In this document: positions 37,173 to 46,452 of the stretch, piece by piece
Layout: each line of letters begins with the position of its first letter
Position numbering within the stretch: the first letter of the stretch is position 1
From: Mycobacterium sp. IS-1496
GTDB taxonomy: Bacteria > Actinomycetota > Actinomycetes > Mycobacteriales > Mycobacteriaceae
Assembly (NCBI RefSeq): GCF_001499995.1
Contig: NZ_LQIU01000005.1
Span: 50,692 to 114,691 of the forward strand
Reading direction: 5' to 3'
Length of the DNA stretch: 64,000 nt
The notes under the pieces: generated by a model
The model's input: the letters and a program-made list of their open reading frames with translations, nothing else
What the model was told of the DNA's origin: nothing
Database searches by the model: none
Program-made: the position numbers and the translations under genes

Positions 37173-38675
37173 GTGCCACAGCTGAACACCGCTGCCGACG
37201 TGGTCGTCGGCGTACCGCCGATCGGGACCCGGTTCTCGCATCTGGCTTCGCGCGATCCCGACGCGCCGGCGTTCACCTGCGCCGGCCGCACCGTCACCCG
37301 CGGTGAACTCGACGCGACCACCAACCGCCTGGCCCGCGCATACGCCGAACTCGGTGTGCGACAGGGTGATTACGTGACGGTACTGCTGCCCAACTCGATC
37401 GAGTGGGTACAGGCGGTGCTCGCGGCGTGGAAACTCGGCGCGGTGCCGCAGCCGCTGTCCGCCCGGCTGCCCGACGCCGAGCTGGCCGGCCTGCTGGCGC
37501 TTCGGCCGCCCGCCCTGCTCGTCGGGCGCACCGACCCCAACGGTGTATGCCCTAGTGTGCCTGCTGATTTCGTGCCGGATCCGGCGTTGCCGGCCGAGCC
37601 GCTGCCGGAGGCCGTCTCACCTGTGTGGAAGTCGATGGCCTCCGGCGGGAGCACCGGCAGGCCGAAGCTCATCGAGGCCGGTAACGACAGCCGGGTGCCG
37701 TCGGCGATCGGTCTGCCGCTGGGCGCCGAGGAGGGCGACGTCAACCTGGTGTCGGTGCCGTTGAGCCACAACACCGGGTTCACCACGTTCGCGATCGGGC
37801 TGCTGATGGGCCACCACGTGGTGGTGATGCCCCGGTTCGATCCGCACGAGTTCCTGCGCCTGGTCACCGAGCACCGGGTGACGTTCCTGACCACGGTGCC
37901 CACGATCATGCAGCGCCTGCTGCCGGTCTACCGGGCCGATCCCGATGCCTACGACCTGTCGTCGATCCGGCGGTTCTGGCATGTCGGCGCGCCGTGCCCG
38001 CCCGCGGTCAAGGAGGCCTGGATCGACATCCTCGGCCCGCAGGCGCTGTGGGAACTGTACGGCGGCACCGAGTTACAGGCGCTGACGTTCATCTCCGGCG
38101 AGCAGTGGCTGACCCACCGCGGGTCGGTCGGCACCGTGGTGGCCGGGGAGATGACGGTGCTCGACGACGACGGCAACCCCTGCCCGCCCGGCGTCGTCGG
38201 TGAGATCTACATGCGCCGCTCGCCGGGCGCCGCCCCGACCTACCGCTACATCGGCAGCACCGCGAAGAGCCGCGACGGGTGGGACTCGCTCGGCGACCTC
38301 GGATACTTCGACGAGGACGGCTTCCTCTATCTCAACGACCGGCGCGTCGACATGTTCACCGTCGGCGGTCGCAACGTCTACCCGGCCGAGATCGAATCGG
38401 CGCTGTCGGCGCATCCGGAGGTGCTGTCGTGCCTCGTCGTCGGCGTACCCGATGACGACCTGGGCCAGGTTCCCTACGCGCTCGTGCAGCCGCTCGCGGG
38501 GTCGTCGCTCGACGAGGCGGCGGTGGCGGCGTTCGTCGCCGAGCGGTTGGCCGGCTACAAGGTGCCGCGCACCGTCGAGTTCAGCGACCATCCGCTGCGT
38601 GACGACGCGGGCAAGGCGCGCCGCTCCGCCGTACGCGCCGAGGTCATCGCGAGATCGGCTCGGGCACGTCGTTGA
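37173..38675 (+). CDS. FadD-type acyl-CoA ligase (AMP-binding)
   Basis: This 500-residue ANL-family adenylate-forming enzyme activates a carboxylic acid with ATP and loads it on CoA. The ATP loop is SGGSTGRPK near residue 156 (a variant of the usual SSGTTGxPK). LYGGTE near 295, the hinge LGDLGYFDEDGFLYLNDR near 370, and the C-terminal catalytic Lys in DDAGKARR near 486 complete the core. It is shorter than long-chain FadDs and resembles bile-acid or short-chain ligases, so a sterol-derived or medium-chain acid is plausible. The GTG at 37173 is supported by the -10 element. It is divergent from the MFS gene and its 3' end overlaps the acyltransferase gene by 32 bp. Confidence 0.88.
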   Translation: MPQLNTAADVVVGVPPIGTRFSHLASRDPDAPAFTCAGRTVTRGELDATTNRLARAYAELGVRQGDYVTVLLPNSIEWVQAVLAAWKLGAVPQPLSARLPDAELAGLLALRPPALLVGRTDPNGVCPSVPADFVPDPALPAEPLPEAVSPVWKSMASGGSTGRPKLIEAGNDSRVPSAIGLPLGAEEGDVNLVSVPLSHNTGFTTFAIGLLMGHHVVVMPRFDPHEFLRLVTEHRVTFLTTVPTIMQRLLPVYRADPDAYDLSSIRRFWHVGAPCPPAVKEAWIDILGPQALWELYGGTELQALTFISGEQWLTHRGSVGTVVAGEMTVLDDDGNPCPPGVVGEIYMRRSPGAAPTYRYIGSTAKSRDGWDSLGDLGYFDEDGFLYLNDRRVDMFTVGGRNVYPAEIESALSAHPEVLSCLVVGVPDDDLGQVPYALVQPLAGSSLDEAAVAAFVAERLAGYKVPRTVEFSDHPLRDDAGKARRSAVRAEVIARSARARR

Positions 38676-39822
38676 CCGCACTGTCCAGCGGCGGCGCCCG
38701 GTGCACCGGGGTGGCGCGGCGGAACTCCCAGCGCCGCAACGCCTCGCGGCAAAGGCTTTCCACCAGCGCGTAACTGACCGCGGCGAGCGCGAAGCCGAAC
38801 ACCAGCGTCAGCGTCAGCACCAGCGGCATGTGGCCGTTGAAGGCGAACTCCCCGACCATCGGGAACACCATCGCCAGCGCGGCGAGATGCCAGACGAACA
38901 GCCCGTAGGACCAGCGACCGAGCGTCACCATCACTCGGCTGCCCAGTATCCGGTGCGGGGTGTCCGGCCGGTCGAGCACCAGCGGTGCCAGCAGCGCACC
39001 GGCCACCACGGCACCCATCGCCGTCTTGAGGATGACCTGGCCGATGGTGCCCGGCTGCAGACCTTCCCGGCCGGCCAGCGGTGAGGCGGCGACCGTGAAG
39101 GCCAGCACCGCGATCAGCGCCATGAGGACGCGTCGGCGCGCCAACCGGTGAGCCCACCCGACCGGTGTGACGGTCAGTTCCGCCAGCACCATGCCCGCGG
39201 CGAACCAGGAGAAGAAGGCGGGCGGCCAGTTCCACAGGTTGTGGCCTGAGTCGGGGTCCGACGGGATGTAGACCCAGAACAGGCTGGCCACCGCGACCGC
39301 GGCGATGACGGCGATGCGCGCCCGGACGGGCACGCGGCGCGCCAGCAGGGCCAGCAGGGGCAGCGCCAGATAGAAGCTGACCTCGACCGACAGGCTCCAC
39401 ATCTGGGTCAGTCCCGCGGTCAGGGTGAGCGGAACGTAGATCTGCGTCAGGCTCAGGTTGGCCAGCCACACGGTCAGGTCCGGATCGGTGTCCGGGAACA
39501 AGGCCAGGATGATGACGACCGCGACCAGGTAGCCCGGCATGATGCGGACGATGCGCGAGCGCAGGTAGTGGGCGGTCGGCGGGGCGGTCCGCAGCCCCCT
39601 CGCCGCGGCGGCGTGGCCGCGCCACAACAGGAAACCCGACAGCGCGAAGAACACCGCGACCGCCAGGTCGAACCGTCCGAAGAACCGGCCGTCGGCCCCG
39701 CTGGTGTGCCCGGTCTGGAATGCGACGTGGGTGACGACGACGCCGATGGCCGCGCAGGCGCGCATGCCTTCGACGGCGGGCAGGAACGACCGCGTCCCGC
39801 CGATCTCCTGGCTGCTCGTCAC
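38644..39822 (-). CDS. Acyltransferase-3 family integral membrane protein
   Basis: This 392-residue polytopic membrane O-acyltransferase (OafA/NodX family) corresponds in position to Rv0228. About ten hydrophobic helices are visible. The N-terminal motif FLPAVEGMRACAAIGVVVTH carries the Arg and the conserved family His, and MWSLSVEVSFYLALP near 165 is the second family signature. Such enzymes move acetyl or succinyl groups onto envelope sugars, so an arabinogalactan or glycolipid target is plausible. A CACACT element lies 7 bases before the GTG at 39822, so it is probably leaderless. It is divergent from the DUF3068 gene. Confidence 0.88.
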   Translation of the reverse strand: MTSSQEIGGTRSFLPAVEGMRACAAIGVVVTHVAFQTGHTSGADGRFFGRFDLAVAVFFALSGFLLWRGHAAAARGLRTAPPTAHYLRSRIVRIMPGYLVAVVIILALFPDTDPDLTVWLANLSLTQIYVPLTLTAGLTQMWSLSVEVSFYLALPLLALLARRVPVRARIAVIAAVAVASLFWVYIPSDPDSGHNLWNWPPAFFSWFAAGMVLAELTVTPVGWAHRLARRRVLMALIAVLAFTVAASPLAGREGLQPGTIGQVILKTAMGAVVAGALLAPLVLDRPDTPHRILGSRVMVTLGRWSYGLFVWHLAALAMVFPMVGEFAFNGHMPLVLTLTLVFGFALAAVSYALVESLCREALRRWEFRRATPVHRAPPLDSAVNDVPEPISR

Positions 39823-39829
39823 GGCGACC

Positions 39830-39835
39830 AGTGTG
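39830..39835 (-). promoter_or_regulatory. -10 element for leaderless acyltransferase mRNA
   Basis: CACACT on the minus strand, 7 bases before the GTG at 39822. Confidence 0.45.
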
Positions 39836-39953
39836 CCAGCGCGGCGGGTTGGTTCGGGCGGGGAAGGCCTCGCCGGTCTCCAGTAAGTTCCGCCTTAATG
39901 TCTGCTGTTAGGGTCAAACGGGTTTTGCCGGCCCGAGCCGAAGGAGGCACGGT

Positions 39954-41156
39954 TTGAACCGCGCAGTGGCGCTGCGGATCGCGGCGTGCGGACTCATGGG
40001 GCTCGGTGCTGCCCTACTGATCGCCGCGCTGTTGCTGTCCACCTATACCAAGGGCAAGATCGCCAAGGTTCCGCTCGACATCGACACGACGTTGGTCAGC
40101 GACGGAACCGGCACGGCCTTCGATCCGGCGTCGCTGCTGGGCGAGCGTTTCGTCGTGGACCGCGACATCCCGATGTCGTTCCAGCAGCAGATCACCGTGG
40201 AGTCGCCGTCGAACGCGGACGTGGTCACCCTGCAGGTCGGCAGCTCGCTTCGGCGCACCGACAAGCAGCAGGACAACGGTCTGCTGCTGGCGATGGTCGA
40301 CACCGTGACCATGGACCGGTCATCGGCGATGGCGGTGTCGAGCGAGAGCAATCCGGGTGGCGCGGTGCAGAAACCGCGGGCCATCGAGGACGACCAGCCG
40401 CCGACCAACATCGCGCTGCCGCACGAAGGGCTGACCTACCGGTTCCCGTTCGACACGGAGAAGAAGACCTACCCGCTGTTCGACCCGATCGCCCAGAAGG
40501 CCTTCGACGCGAACTACGACGGCGAAGAGGACGTCAACGGCCTGACCACCCTGAAGTTCACCCAGAACGTCGGATACGACGCCGAGGGCAAGCTGGTCGA
40601 ACCGGTGAAGTACGCCTCACTGTACGAAGACGACGCCGACGCCCAGGTCACCGCTCGCGCCGCGCTGTGGGGTGTCGAGGGCGATCCGGAAGAGCCGATC
40701 ACGATGAGCCGGTTCTACGCCGCCGAGCGCACGCTGTGGGTGGATCCGGTGTCGGGCACCATCGTCAAATCCGACGAGCACGCCTACCACTACTACGCGC
40801 GGGACGCCCTGCGGCCCGAGGTGACGTTCGCGGACTACCGGATCACGACGAACGAGGAGTCGGTCGAGTCCCAGGTGGCCAGCGCCCGCAGTGAACGCGA
40901 CCGCGTCGCGCTGTGGGGCCGCATCCTGCCGATCACCTTCACGGCGGTCGGACTGGTGCTGCTCGTGGGCGGCGCCTTGCTCGGATCGTTCAGCCTGCGC
41001 GCGGAGTCGGCGTTGATCGATCCGGGACTCGACGAGGCCGACCACGGGTTCTTCCAGCGCGACGACGCCGGTGAACCGGTGCCGGGCGCCGAGGCCAAGA
41101 CCGAGAAACTGCCGGCCCAGCGGCCGACCGATCTACCGCCCGACAGACCGGTCTGA
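39954..41156 (+). CDS. DUF3068 membrane protein (Rv0227c-like)
   Basis: This 400-residue envelope protein has a single N-terminal helix (RIAACGLMGLGAALLIAALLL), a large extracytoplasmic domain (about 35-320), a second helix near 327-350 (ILPITFTAVGLVLLVGGALLGSF) and an acidic/proline tail. This layout is typical of DUF3068, whose members are found across Corynebacteriales. The TTG at 39954 is fixed by AAGGAGG 6 bases upstream. The next gene overlaps or abuts its stop, so the two form an operon like Rv0227c-Rv0226c. The molecular role is not established from the sequence. Confidence 0.9.
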   Translation: MNRAVALRIAACGLMGLGAALLIAALLLSTYTKGKIAKVPLDIDTTLVSDGTGTAFDPASLLGERFVVDRDIPMSFQQQITVESPSNADVVTLQVGSSLRRTDKQQDNGLLLAMVDTVTMDRSSAMAVSSESNPGGAVQKPRAIEDDQPPTNIALPHEGLTYRFPFDTEKKTYPLFDPIAQKAFDANYDGEEDVNGLTTLKFTQNVGYDAEGKLVEPVKYASLYEDDADAQVTARAALWGVEGDPEEPITMSRFYAAERTLWVDPVSGTIVKSDEHAYHYYARDALRPEVTFADYRITTNEESVESQVASARSERDRVALWGRILPITFTAVGLVLLVGGALLGSFSLRAESALIDPGLDEADHGFFQRDDAGEPVPGAEAKTEKLPAQRPTDLPPDRPV

Positions 41157-41203
41157 TCTCCCGCCACCTCCCGCCGGTCTACGCGCTGGCGCTGTCGCTG
41201 ATC

Positions 41204-42796
41204 GTGACCGCGCCGCTGCTTGCGCCTGGTTACCTGCTGCTGCGCGATGCGGTGTCGACGCCGCGGTCGTATCTGTCCGATGCGGCGCTGGGCCTCTCCG
41301 AGGCGGCGCCCCGCGCGCTGCCGCAGGACTTCTTCATGGCCCTGGCGTCGCAGGTGCTCGACGGCGGTGTGGTGGTCAAGGCGCTGCTGGTGGCCGGGCT
41401 GTGGCTGGCCGGATGGGGTGCGGCACGGCTGGCGTCGACGGTGGTGCCCGAGGCGGGCGTGGCCGGGCAGTGCGTGGCGGTCACCGTCGCGGTGTGGAAT
41501 CCCTACGTCGCCGAACGCCTGCTGCAGGGGCACTGGAGCCTGCTGGTCGGGTACGGCTGCCTGCCGTGGGTCGCGCATGCGGTGCTGCGGCTGCGCGACG
41601 GGTCCGGTCCGTGGTGGCCGCTGCCGTTCTGGATCGCCGTGGCCGGGTTGACCCCGACCGGGCTGCTGCTCGCTGCGGTGGTCGCGGCGGTCTCGGTGTG
41701 CGCGCCGGGTGAGGGCCGCCGTCGGGTCGCCGTGCTGGGCGCGGCGCTCGCAGCGGCGGTGGTGAGCGCCCTGCCGTGGCTGGTCGCGGCGGCGGTGTCC
41801 GGGTCGCTGGCCGTGTCGCCTGCCGCGGGGTTGCCTGCGTTCGCGGCGCGGGCCGAGCCGGGCCTCGGAACGCTGGGCAGCCTGGCCGGGCTCGGCGGCA
41901 TCTGGAACGCCGATGCGGTACCGGGCTCGCGCACAACGGTATTCGCGGTGGTGGCGACGGCCGTGCTGCTCGCGGTGCTGGCCGCCGGGGTGTCGGTGGT
42001 GCGGCGGCGGCCCGGGGCTCTGCCCCTGCTGGTCCTCGCCGCGGCCGCGGTGGTCCTTCCCGCGCTGATGGCCACGGGTCCGGGACTCGCGGTGCTCGAG
42101 CACACGGTGCGGGCGCTGCCGGGGCTCGGCGTGCTGCGGGACGGGCAGAAATGGGTGGCGTTGGCGCTGCCCGGTTACGCCGTCGCCGGGGCGGGTGTGG
42201 TGCCGGCGCTGCGGCGGGTGTCTCCGGCGGTGTCGGGTGCGGTGTGCTGTGCGGCGTTGATCGCGGTACTGCCGGATCTGGCGTTCGGCGTGGGTGGACA
42301 GCTGCGGGCGGTGCAGTACCCGCCCGGGTGGGCGGCCGCGGCGGCGGTGATCAACGCCGATCCGCGGCCAGTGGCGGTGCTGCCGCCGGACAGTATGCGT
42401 CAGTTCGCGTGGGCAGGCGAGGCGCCGGTGCTCGATCCGTTGCCGCGCTGGGTGCGCGCCGACGTGTTGAGCACCGGTGACCTGGTGATCGGCGGGGAGA
42501 CGGTCCCCGGCGAGGGCGTGCGCGCACGGGCGGTACAGGACCTCGTCATGCGGGGGGCGCCGGTGGCGGAGTTGGCTGACGCCGGGGTGGGCTGGGTGGT
42601 GGTCGAATCCGGCGGCGCCGCACTGGATCTGCCGGTCGCGTACCGCGACGACGAGCTGGCGGTGTACCGGGTCGGCGGGGACCGCCCGGGCTCGCCGGAT
42701 CGGGGGTTGCTGATCGCGGCACACGCCGCGTGGCTGGGGTTGTGGGTCGGCGCATCGGCGGTCGGGGTCATCGGCAGGGTGCGCGGGCTCCGCTGA
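41204..42796 (+). CDS. Polytopic membrane protein (Rv0226c-like)
   Basis: This multi-spanning membrane protein of at least 530 residues has about twelve hydrophobic segments and no soluble domain of note. Its pattern (AP-rich helices, a short loop GLGVLRDGQKWVALALPGY near 305) recalls GT-C-type or YfhO-like envelope proteins, but I see no catalytic signature that settles this. The GTG at 41204 is the first standard start in frame, yet it falls inside the first helix. The in-frame codons back to 41153 extend that helix naturally (PPVYALALSLIVTAPLL), so the real start may be a non-standard codon overlapping the DUF3068 stop. It is an operon partner of DUF3068. Confidence 0.8.
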   Translation: MTAPLLAPGYLLLRDAVSTPRSYLSDAALGLSEAAPRALPQDFFMALASQVLDGGVVVKALLVAGLWLAGWGAARLASTVVPEAGVAGQCVAVTVAVWNPYVAERLLQGHWSLLVGYGCLPWVAHAVLRLRDGSGPWWPLPFWIAVAGLTPTGLLLAAVVAAVSVCAPGEGRRRVAVLGAALAAAVVSALPWLVAAAVSGSLAVSPAAGLPAFAARAEPGLGTLGSLAGLGGIWNADAVPGSRTTVFAVVATAVLLAVLAAGVSVVRRRPGALPLLVLAAAAVVLPALMATGPGLAVLEHTVRALPGLGVLRDGQKWVALALPGYAVAGAGVVPALRRVSPAVSGAVCCAALIAVLPDLAFGVGGQLRAVQYPPGWAAAAAVINADPRPVAVLPPDSMRQFAWAGEAPVLDPLPRWVRADVLSTGDLVIGGETVPGEGVRARAVQDLVMRGAPVAELADAGVGWVVVESGGAALDLPVAYRDDELAVYRVGGDRPGSPDRGLLIAAHAAWLGLWVGASAVGVIGRVRGLR

Positions 42797-42908
42797 GGCG
42801 CCGCAGCGCGCCGGAAGGGCATGTCCCTCTCGAATTGGATATCACCGGCGATAGCGAATTCCAGCCGCACACACCGCCCGGAGTTCGGTGCAGATGTGAC
42901 AGACGAGG

Positions 42909-44069
42909 TCAGACGACGCCGCTGACGAAACGCCCATCCAGCATCGCCTCGAAGACCGACCGCATCGCCGCAGCGGTCTGCCGCCACGAGAACTCCACGC
43001 TGCGCGCCTGCGCCTTGGCGCCGAGCTCCGACCGCAGCACATGGTCACCGAGCAGCCGCTCCAATGCCGAGACCAACTCCACCCGGTCGTCCACCAGCAG
43101 CCCCGTCACCTCGTCGACGATCGAATCCGTCAACCCCCCCGACGAGCGGTACCCGATCGTCGGCACACCATGCTGCCCCGCCTCGGTCACCGCGAGGCCC
43201 CAGCCCTCCTTGCGTGACGGCAACACATGCACCCAACTCTGCTGCAGCACAAGGTGCTTCGTCACGTCATCAACGTGGCCGTGGAACGTCACCGCATCCG
43301 AGATCCCGGCCAACCGGGCGTGGTCGACGAGTTTCTGCTGCCACCAACCACCCCCGAGCACGTCGAGGTGCAGATCCGGGATGATCGGGCGCAGCGCGGC
43401 CACCGCATCCAGCGCGTCCTCGATCTGCTTGTGCGGCACCAGCCGCGACAGCACCGCGATCCGCGGTGTCGCCGAACGCGGTTCGGCCAACGTCGACGCC
43501 GGCGCCTCGTCGAGCCCGTTGCGCACCACCGCGATCCGGCCCGCGTCCACCCCGAGATCGGTCAGATCCCGCGCCGACGGCAACGACACCGTCACGTACT
43601 GCGCGCGACGGTGCGCCCGCGGCGACACCGTCGACTCCACGAACCACCCGATCCGTCCGAACAGCCGCCCGGCCACCGGCCACTGCTCCCGATGGCAGTG
43701 GTGCACCAACACCGCCACCCGCCGGCCGTACACCAACCGTGCCAGGAACGGCACCCCGTTCTGGGTGTCGACGACGACGTCGGGGCGCACCCCGCGCAGC
43801 GGACCGAGACCCATCCGCGCCAGCGCCATCACCAGCAGCGCCCACGGATACACCGAGTACCGACCACCGCCGCGGCTGATGTGGACCCCGTCGACCACCG
43901 AGCGGCGCGCGGCCCCGTCGTAGCGGGCCGTCCGCAGCGTGACCCGCACTCCGGACGCGGCCAACTGCTCACCGATCCGCTGCAGGTACATCTCGCTTCC
44001 GCCGCCCTGCGGATGCCCCGTGTCCCGCCAACACAGCAGCAGGACGGAACGAAGCGGGGGCGCAGACAT
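42909..44069 (-). CDS. GT4-type glycosyltransferase (Rv0225-like)
   Basis: This 386-residue GT-B-fold retaining glycosyltransferase is cytosolic or membrane-associated. The N-terminal acceptor domain starts VLLLCWRDTGHPQGGGSEMY with the Gly-rich loop. The C-terminal donor domain has VLSRLVPHKQIEDAL and the E-x7-E motif in PSRKEGWGLAVTEAGQHGVP near residue 295. The length matches Rv0225 (384). The ATG at 44069 is preceded by TAGGCT 8 bases away, and the frame upstream to 44435 is not used. It is divergent from the methyltransferase gene, as Rv0225 and Rv0224c are adjacent in M. tuberculosis. A role in envelope polysaccharide or glycolipid assembly is likely; donor and acceptor are unknown. Confidence 0.9.
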   Translation of the reverse strand: MSAPPLRSVLLLCWRDTGHPQGGGSEMYLQRIGEQLAASGVRVTLRTARYDGAARRSVVDGVHISRGGGRYSVYPWALLVMALARMGLGPLRGVRPDVVVDTQNGVPFLARLVYGRRVAVLVHHCHREQWPVAGRLFGRIGWFVESTVSPRAHRRAQYVTVSLPSARDLTDLGVDAGRIAVVRNGLDEAPASTLAEPRSATPRIAVLSRLVPHKQIEDALDAVAALRPIIPDLHLDVLGGGWWQQKLVDHARLAGISDAVTFHGHVDDVTKHLVLQQSWVHVLPSRKEGWGLAVTEAGQHGVPTIGYRSSGGLTDSIVDEVTGLLVDDRVELVSALERLLGDHVLRSELGAKAQARSVEFSWRQTAAAMRSVFEAMLDGRFVSGVV

Positions 44070-44140
44070 CGCCCGACAGCCTAACCGGCCTACCCCGCGG
44101 CGAACGCCTCGAGCTTTTCTCCGCCGGCCCGGCGGCTGCG

Positions 44141-44146
44141 TAGGGT
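44141..44146 (+). promoter_or_regulatory. -10 element for leaderless methyltransferase mRNA (Rv0224c-like)
   Basis: TAGGGT ends 7 bases before the GTG at 44154 and there is no ribosome site. Confidence 0.5.
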
Positions 44147-44153
44147 CGGTCGC

Positions 44154-44915
44154 GTGTCCGCCACCACGCTGTTCGCGCGACGGGCGACGCTGTCCCGGTC
44201 GGTCCGGTTGCTCCGCGAATTCCGCTTCGAGCAGTCCGATCCGCCCCGGTTCTACGGCGCGCTGGCCGACGACACCGCCGCGATGGTGACCGACCTCTGG
44301 CAGGGCGCGACGGGGACGACGCCGGGTGGCCGCACGGTGCTCGACGTCGGCGGCGGCCCCGGGTTCTTCGCCGCCGCCTTCGCCCGCCGGGGGATGGACT
44401 ACGTCGGCGTCGAGCCGGACCCGCGGGAGATGCACGCCGGCCCCGCGGCCACTGCGGGATCCGCCAGGTACGTGCGCGCCTCGGGTATGTCATTGCCCTT
44501 TGCTGACGGCAGCGTCGATGTGTGCCTGTCCTCGAACGTCGCCGAACACGTCCGTCACCCCTGGCGACTGGGCAACGAGATGCTGCGCGTCACCCGGCCC
44601 GGGGGCCTCGCCGTACTGTCCTACACCGTCTGGCTGGGGCCCTTCGGCGGCCACGAGATGGGCCTGACCCACTACCTGGGCGGCGCCCGGGCCGCCGAGC
44701 GGTACACCCGCAGACACGGACACCGGCCGAAGAACGACTACGGTTCGTCATTGTTCGCGGTCACCGCGCGGGACGGCCTCGAGTGGGCGGCGAGCACCGG
44801 CGCCCTGATCGCCGCATTCCCCCGCTACCACCCGCGATGGGCGTGGTGGACCGACGCCGTGCCAGGTCTGCGGGAGTTCGTCGTGAGCAATCAGGTGCTG
44901 GTCCTGCGGCCCTGA
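44154..44915 (+). CDS. Class I SAM methyltransferase (Rv0224c-like)
   Basis: This 253-residue methyltransferase has the SAM-binding loop TVLDVGGGPGFFAAAF near residue 63, the acidic motif YVGVEPDPREM, and a post-motif SNVAEHVRHPWRLGNEMLRV near 125, as in the type-11 family. The length matches Rv0224c at 254. The start is supported by the -10 element at 44141. It is divergent from the glycosyltransferase and 46 bases before the aldehyde dehydrogenase gene. The substrate is unknown; the neighbourhood suggests an envelope sugar or lipid. Confidence 0.9.
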   Translation: MSATTLFARRATLSRSVRLLREFRFEQSDPPRFYGALADDTAAMVTDLWQGATGTTPGGRTVLDVGGGPGFFAAAFARRGMDYVGVEPDPREMHAGPAATAGSARYVRASGMSLPFADGSVDVCLSSNVAEHVRHPWRLGNEMLRVTRPGGLAVLSYTVWLGPFGGHEMGLTHYLGGARAAERYTRRHGHRPKNDYGSSLFAVTARDGLEWAASTGALIAAFPRYHPRWAWWTDAVPGLREFVVSNQVLVLRP

Positions 44916-44916
44916 C

Positions 44917-44930
44917 TGCAACAGGTTCTC
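44917..44930. promoter_or_regulatory. KstR-like operator upstream of aldehyde dehydrogenase
   Basis: TGCAACAGGTTCTC matches the KstR consensus TnnAACnnGTTnnA at every fixed position except the last. It lies about 32-45 bases before the start codon, over the expected -35 region, a good place to block transcription. Rv0223c is a known KstR-regulon member as I recall, which supports the call. Confidence 0.65.
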
Positions 44931-44948
44931 GTTTCCCCGTCCAGTCGG

Positions 44949-44954
44949 TAGTGT
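44949..44954 (+). promoter_or_regulatory. -10 element for leaderless aldehyde dehydrogenase mRNA
   Basis: TAGTGT ends 7 bases before the ATG at 44962, which helps choose that ATG over the GTG at 44953. Confidence 0.5.
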
Positions 44955-44961
44955 GACGTCC

Positions 44962-46440
44962 ATGACACAGACCGTGCAGACAGCTCACAAGACGACGTGG
45001 GACAAGCTCTTCATCGGCGGCCAGTGGGTGCAACCGTCGACCGACGAGGTGATCGACGTCTTCTCCCCCGCCACGGGCGAGAAGGTCGGTCAGGTTCCGA
45101 TGGCGGCCGAGGCCGACGTCGACGCCGCATGCGCCGCCGCGCGCAAGGCCTTCGACGAGGGGCCGTGGCCGAGGATGTCGCCCGAGGAGCGCGCCGCCGT
45201 GCTCGGCGCCGCGGTGAAACTCATGGAGGAGCGCGGCGCCGAACTCAAGTACCTGCTCGCCGCTGAGACCGGTCAGCCCCAGACGATCGTCGACATCATG
45301 CAGTACGGGGCGGCGATGTCGGCGTTCACCTATTACGCCGGCGCGGCCGACAAGTTCCAGTGGAGCGAGATCCGCGACGGCATCTACGGCCAGACGCTGG
45401 TCACCCGTGAGCCGATCGGCGTGGTGGGCGCGATCACCGCCTGGAACGTGCCGTTCTTCCTCGCCGCCAACAAGCTCGGCCCGGCGCTGCTGGCCGGCTG
45501 CACGATCGTGCTCAAACCCGCCGCCGAGACGCCGCTGTCGGTGTTCGCGATGGCGCAGATGTTCCTCGAGGCCGGACTGCCCGAGGGCGTGCTCTCGATC
45601 GTGCCCGGCGGCCCGGAGACCGGACGCGCGCTGACCGCCAATCCCGAGATCGACAAGTACACCTTCACCGGCAGTTCCGCGGTCGGCAAGGAGATCGGGA
45701 AGCTGGCCGCCGAGAGGCTCAAGCCGTGCACGCTGGAACTGGGCGGCAAGTCGGCCGCGATCGTCCTCGAGGACGCCGACCTGGACTCGACGCTGCCGAT
45801 GCTCGCGTTCTCCGGGGTGATGAACTCCGGTCAGGCCTGCGTCGCCCAGACCCGCATTCTCGCGCCGCGGTCGCGCTACGACGAACTGGTCGAGAAGCTC
45901 GCGAACTTCGTGGCCGCGATGCCCGTCGGCCTGCCCGACGATCCGAACGCCGCCATCGGACCGCTGATCAGCGAGAAGCAGCGTGAACGCGTGGAGAGCT
46001 ACATCGCCAAGGGCAAGGAGGAGGGCGCCCGGGTGGTCACCGGAGGCGGCCGTCCCGACGGGCTCGACAGCGGGTGGTTCGTGCAGCCGACGGTGTTCGC
46101 CGACGTCGACAACTCGATGACCATCGCCCAGGAGGAGATCTTCGGACCGGTGCTCGCGGTGATCCCCTACGACACCGAGGACGACGCGATCCGCATCGCC
46201 AACGACTCGGTGTACGGGCTCGCGGGCAGCGTCTGGACCACGGACAACAAGAAGGCGCTCGAGGTGGCGAGCAAGATCCGCACCGGCACCTATGCGGTGA
46301 ACATGTACGCATTCGACCCGGGTGCGCCGTTCGGCGGCTACAAGAACTCCGGCATCGGCCGCGAGAACGGCCCCGAGGGCATCGAACAGTACTGCCAGGC
46401 CAAGAGCACGCTGCTGCCGTTCGGCTACACCCCGGAGTAG
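44962..46440 (+). CDS. NAD(P)-dependent aldehyde dehydrogenase (Rv0223c-like)
   Basis: This 492-residue aldehyde dehydrogenase oxidises an aldehyde to the acid. The catalytic Cys293 is in NSGQACVAQTR and the general base Glu is in ELGGKSAAIV near residue 259. The cofactor segments TAWNVPFFLA and FTGSSAVGKEIG are intact. The ATG at 44962 follows a -10 element by 7 bases. A GTG three codons upstream is in frame but would overlap that promoter. A KstR-like site at 44917-44930 suggests sterol-linked induction. A strong terminator follows 12 bases after the stop. The substrate is probably a sterol- or lipid-derived aldehyde, by inference. Confidence 0.93.
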   Translation: MTQTVQTAHKTTWDKLFIGGQWVQPSTDEVIDVFSPATGEKVGQVPMAAEADVDAACAAARKAFDEGPWPRMSPEERAAVLGAAVKLMEERGAELKYLLAAETGQPQTIVDIMQYGAAMSAFTYYAGAADKFQWSEIRDGIYGQTLVTREPIGVVGAITAWNVPFFLAANKLGPALLAGCTIVLKPAAETPLSVFAMAQMFLEAGLPEGVLSIVPGGPETGRALTANPEIDKYTFTGSSAVGKEIGKLAAERLKPCTLELGGKSAAIVLEDADLDSTLPMLAFSGVMNSGQACVAQTRILAPRSRYDELVEKLANFVAAMPVGLPDDPNAAIGPLISEKQRERVESYIAKGKEEGARVVTGGGRPDGLDSGWFVQPTVFADVDNSMTIAQEEIFGPVLAVIPYDTEDDAIRIANDSVYGLAGSVWTTDNKKALEVASKIRTGTYAVNMYAFDPGAPFGGYKNSGIGRENGPEGIEQYCQAKSTLLPFGYTPE

Positions 46441-46452
46441 TCCACGACCGAA

